64,000 bases of DNA from Aliivibrio wodanis (lineage in GTDB: Bacteria > Pseudomonadota > Gammaproteobacteria > Enterobacterales > Vibrionaceae): assembly GCA_000953695.1 (NCBI GenBank), contig LN554846.1:1426001-1490000 (forward strand), written 5' to 3'. Every line of letters starts with the position of its first letter. Positions within the stretch are counted from its first letter, which is position 1. Shown piece after piece: positions 62,354 through 64,000 of this stretch. The position numbers and the translations under genes were made by a program. The notes under the pieces are model-generated. The model worked only from the letters and a program-made list of their open reading frames with translations, made no database searches and was not told the DNA's origin.

Positions 62354-62388
62354 ATGGAAATGATAATTAAACAGGCTTCATTTGTTAT

Positions 62389-62546
62389 ATCTCCTCTGGT
62401 TTAAATTCAGCCATTATATTTATTATGTTTGCCTTTTCGGCTATATCGGTCGCGTTATTCCCACGCATTCCATGTCATGTTGACAGTGTGGGCAAGCTCT
62501 TACTGCTTTGGTACGGATAGTCATAGTCGTTGTCGGAGTTTGATAA
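62389..62546 (-). repeat. E element copy 8 (internal fragment)
   Basis: TCTCCTCTGGTTTAAATTC to TCGGAGTTTGATA matches E internal sequence and includes the zinc-tail region (minus strand RACPHCQHDMECVGITRP). It then continues in sequence shared with copy 5 (GATAGGGACAAA ... TTTTGGTTCGG). Confidence 0.5.
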
Positions 62547-62640
62547 AAAACGCGAAGCATGAGTTGTTCGTCGATGATGATAGGGACAAAGATATTTTGG
62601 TTCGGGTGGTCGATTTTTAAGTTGGGCAGGATTTTGGTTT

Positions 62641-62675
62641 GGGGGTTCGGGAGAAATCCTACAGCTTCGTTATAT
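62641..62675 (+). repeat. Cassette end of type 2 (repeat R2, copy d, right end)
   Basis: GGTTCGGGAGAAATCCTACAGCTTCGTTATAT. Matches the last 30 bases of R2 copies a to c. Boundary of the HigBA cassette. Confidence 0.55.
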
Positions 62676-62700
62676 GTACAAATTCGCATCAATACTTGAT

Positions 62701-62718
62701 TATAGGTTTAAACCTATA
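62701..62718. promoter_or_regulatory. Perfect 18-base palindromic operator of HigBA
   Basis: TATAGGTTTAAACCTATA is a perfect palindrome that overlaps the start of the -10 TATAAT (62717-62722). A TTGAT-type -35 lies at about 62695. A related half-site TAGCCTATA lies just downstream. This is where an HigA-type regulator would bind. Confidence 0.7.
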
Positions 62719-62755
62719 TAATATGTAGCCTATATTGAGGTTGTAGGGAATTATT

Positions 62756-63100
62756 ATGTGGGAAGTTATTACTACGGATACATTTGATGAATGGTTTGAT
62801 TCACTAAACGATTCAGAACGTGCAAATGTGATCGCAGGTATGTTGTTACTTCAAAATAAAGGCCCGCATCTTTCTAGACCTTACGCTGATACTGTTTATG
62901 GCTCGAAGTTTACAAATATGAAAGAGCTTCGTGTTCAAAGTAACGGTGATCCATTGAGAGCATTTTTTGCCTTCGATCCTGAGCGTAAAGGTATTTTATT
63001 ATGTGCTGGTAACAAAGGCGGTAATGAAAAACGTTTTTACAAACAGATGATCCCAATAGCAGATCAAGAATTTCAAGCTCATTTGAATAATAGAGGGTAA
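62756..63100 (+). CDS. higB: HigB-family toxin (Gp49-like)
   Basis: 114 residues. MWEVITTDTFDEWFDSLNDSERANVIAGMLLL, LSRPYADTVYGSKFTNMKELRVQ and LRAFFAFDPERKGILLCAGNKGGNEKRFYKQMI are the HigB/Gp49 pattern of ribosome-dependent mRNA interferases. It precedes its antitoxin by 4 bases, the reverse order typical of higBA. Confidence 0.88.
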   Translation: MWEVITTDTFDEWFDSLNDSERANVIAGMLLLQNKGPHLSRPYADTVYGSKFTNMKELRVQSNGDPLRAFFAFDPERKGILLCAGNKGGNEKRFYKQMIPIADQEFQAHLNNRG

Positions 63101-63104
63101 TAAT

Positions 63105-63407
63105 ATGGCTCGTACACTTCAAGAAATCATGGCGAATGAAAAGCCAGAAGTTGTTGCTCAAGCTCAAGAGTTGGCAACAGAAATGTTATTAAATATTCAT
63201 TTAGCAGAGTTACGTGAAAGAGCGGCTTTAACTCAGAATGAATTAGCTTTAGCTATGGGTGTAAAACAACCGACTATTTCTGGTATGGAAAAAGTAGGGC
63301 AAGATATTAAATTGTCATCACTAAAAAAATATATTGAAGCAACGGGCGGCAAGTTACGTCTTGATGTTGAAATGTCAGATGGTAGTCACTTTGGTTTTGC
63401 GGTGTGA
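63105..63407 (+). CDS. higA: HigA-family antitoxin (XRE)
   Basis: 100 residues. The helix-turn-helix LRERAALTQNELALAMGVKQPTISGME lies near 36-62; a C-terminal strand region follows (YIEATGGKLRLDVEMSDGSHF). The N-terminus (LQEIMANEKPE) wraps the toxin in known pairs. It would bind the palindrome at 62701-62718. Confidence 0.9.
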   Translation: MARTLQEIMANEKPEVVAQAQELATEMLLNIHLAELRERAALTQNELALAMGVKQPTISGMEKVGQDIKLSSLKKYIEATGGKLRLDVEMSDGSHFGFAV

Positions 63408-63421
63408 TGTACTTATAACAA

Positions 63422-63489
63422 ATAAGGATTACGCGCTGTGCAGCCAGCGTTAAATTCCGGGTATTGAACAAGCCCGTAGCTACTACTTC
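63422..63489. repeat. E element copy 9 (left end)
   Basis: ATAAGGATTACGCGCTGTGCAGCC to CCGTAGCTACTA, 15 bases after the higA stop. After it the sequence is unlike E and leads to a possible boundary TCTCGTTTAGCC at 63513-63524. Confidence 0.5.
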
Positions 63490-63618
63490 CTCGATTAAAT
63501 GCATAGTTTCTACTTAATGTCTCGTTTAGCCATTAGAAACAGCTCACCAAAATTACGTTTGGTATGATTTGCTGTTAATGTATGCAAATAAGTACAAAAA
63601 TCACTCATAAGGAAATTC

Positions 63619-64000
63619 ATGGAAGAACTTCAAGGTGGGCGTGAAGGGCAGGTTTTTCGCTCTGAACACAAGGTTTATCGACCACGTGGTAAGTGGTCTA
63701 AAACGATACATAGCTTGTTGTCCCATATTACCGAGAATGGCTTTAATGCAGCCCCTAAGCCTTACGGTTTTGATGACAAAGATAATGAAATCTTATCTTA
63801 TGTAGAAGGAGACGTTTTCAATTATCCGCTAAAAGGTAATATTGCCACGACTGAAGCACTAACTTCGGCTGCTAAACTTCTTCGTTTATACCACGATGCA
63901 TCTAGTTCGTTTCTATTAAATCATTCGGTTGAATCACTAGAGTGGATGCTCCCTAGTAGAGAGCCCATGGAAGTTATCTGTCATGGAGACTACGCGCCAT
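63619..64000 (+). CDS. Phosphotransferase of the aminoglycoside/choline kinase family (partial, runs off the edge)
   Basis: 127 residues are visible from ATG 63619 (AAGGAAAT upstream). N-terminus EELQGGREGQVFRSEHKVYRP, then ILSYVEGDVFNYPL, and the catalytic loop begins CHGDYAP just at the edge (the Brenner motif HGDxxxxN). This is an APH-type kinase fold. It could phosphorylate an aminoglycoside or another small molecule; resistance cannot be claimed. Its cassette continues outside the window. Confidence 0.75.
   Translation, partial: MEELQGGREGQVFRSEHKVYRPRGKWSKTIHSLLSHITENGFNAAPKPYGFDDKDNEILSYVEGDVFNYPLKGNIATTEALTSAAKLLRLYHDASSSFLLNHSVESLEWMLPSREPMEVICHGDYAP

Noticed and set aside
48899-63489. 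CRISPR-like repetition
   Set aside because: The repeated units are attC sites and E copies of 90-714 bases separated by genes of varied size. There are no short direct repeats with equal-size spacers.

Overview
The window looks like a chromosomal segment of a Vibrionaceae bacterium, most likely Aliivibrio (A. fischeri-like). The DNA is AT-rich and the genes match vibrio families: NagK, TapT, a GH19 chitinase, a BCCT carrier and a Cache-type chemoreceptor. A long run of VCR-like attC sites with gene cassettes fills the right quarter. I see no rRNA, tRNA, prophage or CRISPR array.

Layout. 1-4.6 kb: end of an AbgT-like transporter, a 16S rRNA pseudouridine synthase, a sterol-desaturase-family protein, tapT, nagK, a small secreted protein and a SEC-C zinc protein. 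4.7-13.0 kb: a leftward operon tupA-tupB-tupC-mobA-mobB/moeA (tungstate uptake and molybdopterin cofactor completion), with a divergent sigma-54 response regulator and Cache-type histidine kinase. 13.4-20.5 kb: a glycosyltransferase, a DedA/LssY membrane protein, a leftward PepSY-regulator-kinase operon, a BCCT transporter and a CPT-like kinase. 20.6-36.3 kb: a GH19 chitinase, several GNATs, a sulfurtransferase, PhzF, a GST, a U32 protein, a 960-residue secreted phosphatase-superfamily protein and a chemoreceptor. 36.4-45.7 kb: a formate dehydrogenase cluster (fdhD leftward; DUF3305-DUF3306, a 4Fe-4S protein, a TorD-like chaperone, a small Tat protein and the alpha, beta and gamma subunits rightward). 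45.9-47.7 kb: small chromosomal genes. 47.9-64.0 kb: integron cassettes without an integrase gene in view, running off the right edge.

How genes work together. Four sequences with exact GG-N10-GC spacing of sigma-54 promoters lie before tupA, fdhD, the DUF3305 gene and the formate dehydrogenase operon. A palindrome of the form GGGACA-N3-TGTCCC occurs twice between tupA and the sigma-54 regulator and twice upstream of the formate dehydrogenase operon, about 29 kb away. I infer one two-component regulon that coordinates tungstate uptake, cofactor synthesis and formate dehydrogenase.

The cassette region carries toxin-antitoxin modules (Phd/ParE-like, DUF1778/GNAT, DinJ/YafQ with a frameshifted toxin, HigBA), a zeta-toxin remnant and a split antitoxin remnant. 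Other cargo includes a GIY-YIG protein, a DUF6602 protein, a DUF4238 protein, an MccF-like S66 peptidase, YnfA, Nudix and a phosphotransferase. A repeat family, called E here, sits immediately after cassette-gene stop codons at the first few bases of attC. Its two full copies are both 714 bp and encode a fusion of a tyrosine-recombinase N-terminus to a zinc-knuckle tail resembling IS91-type transposases. This looks like a non-autonomous element that targets integron attC sites, and it is the most novel structure I found.
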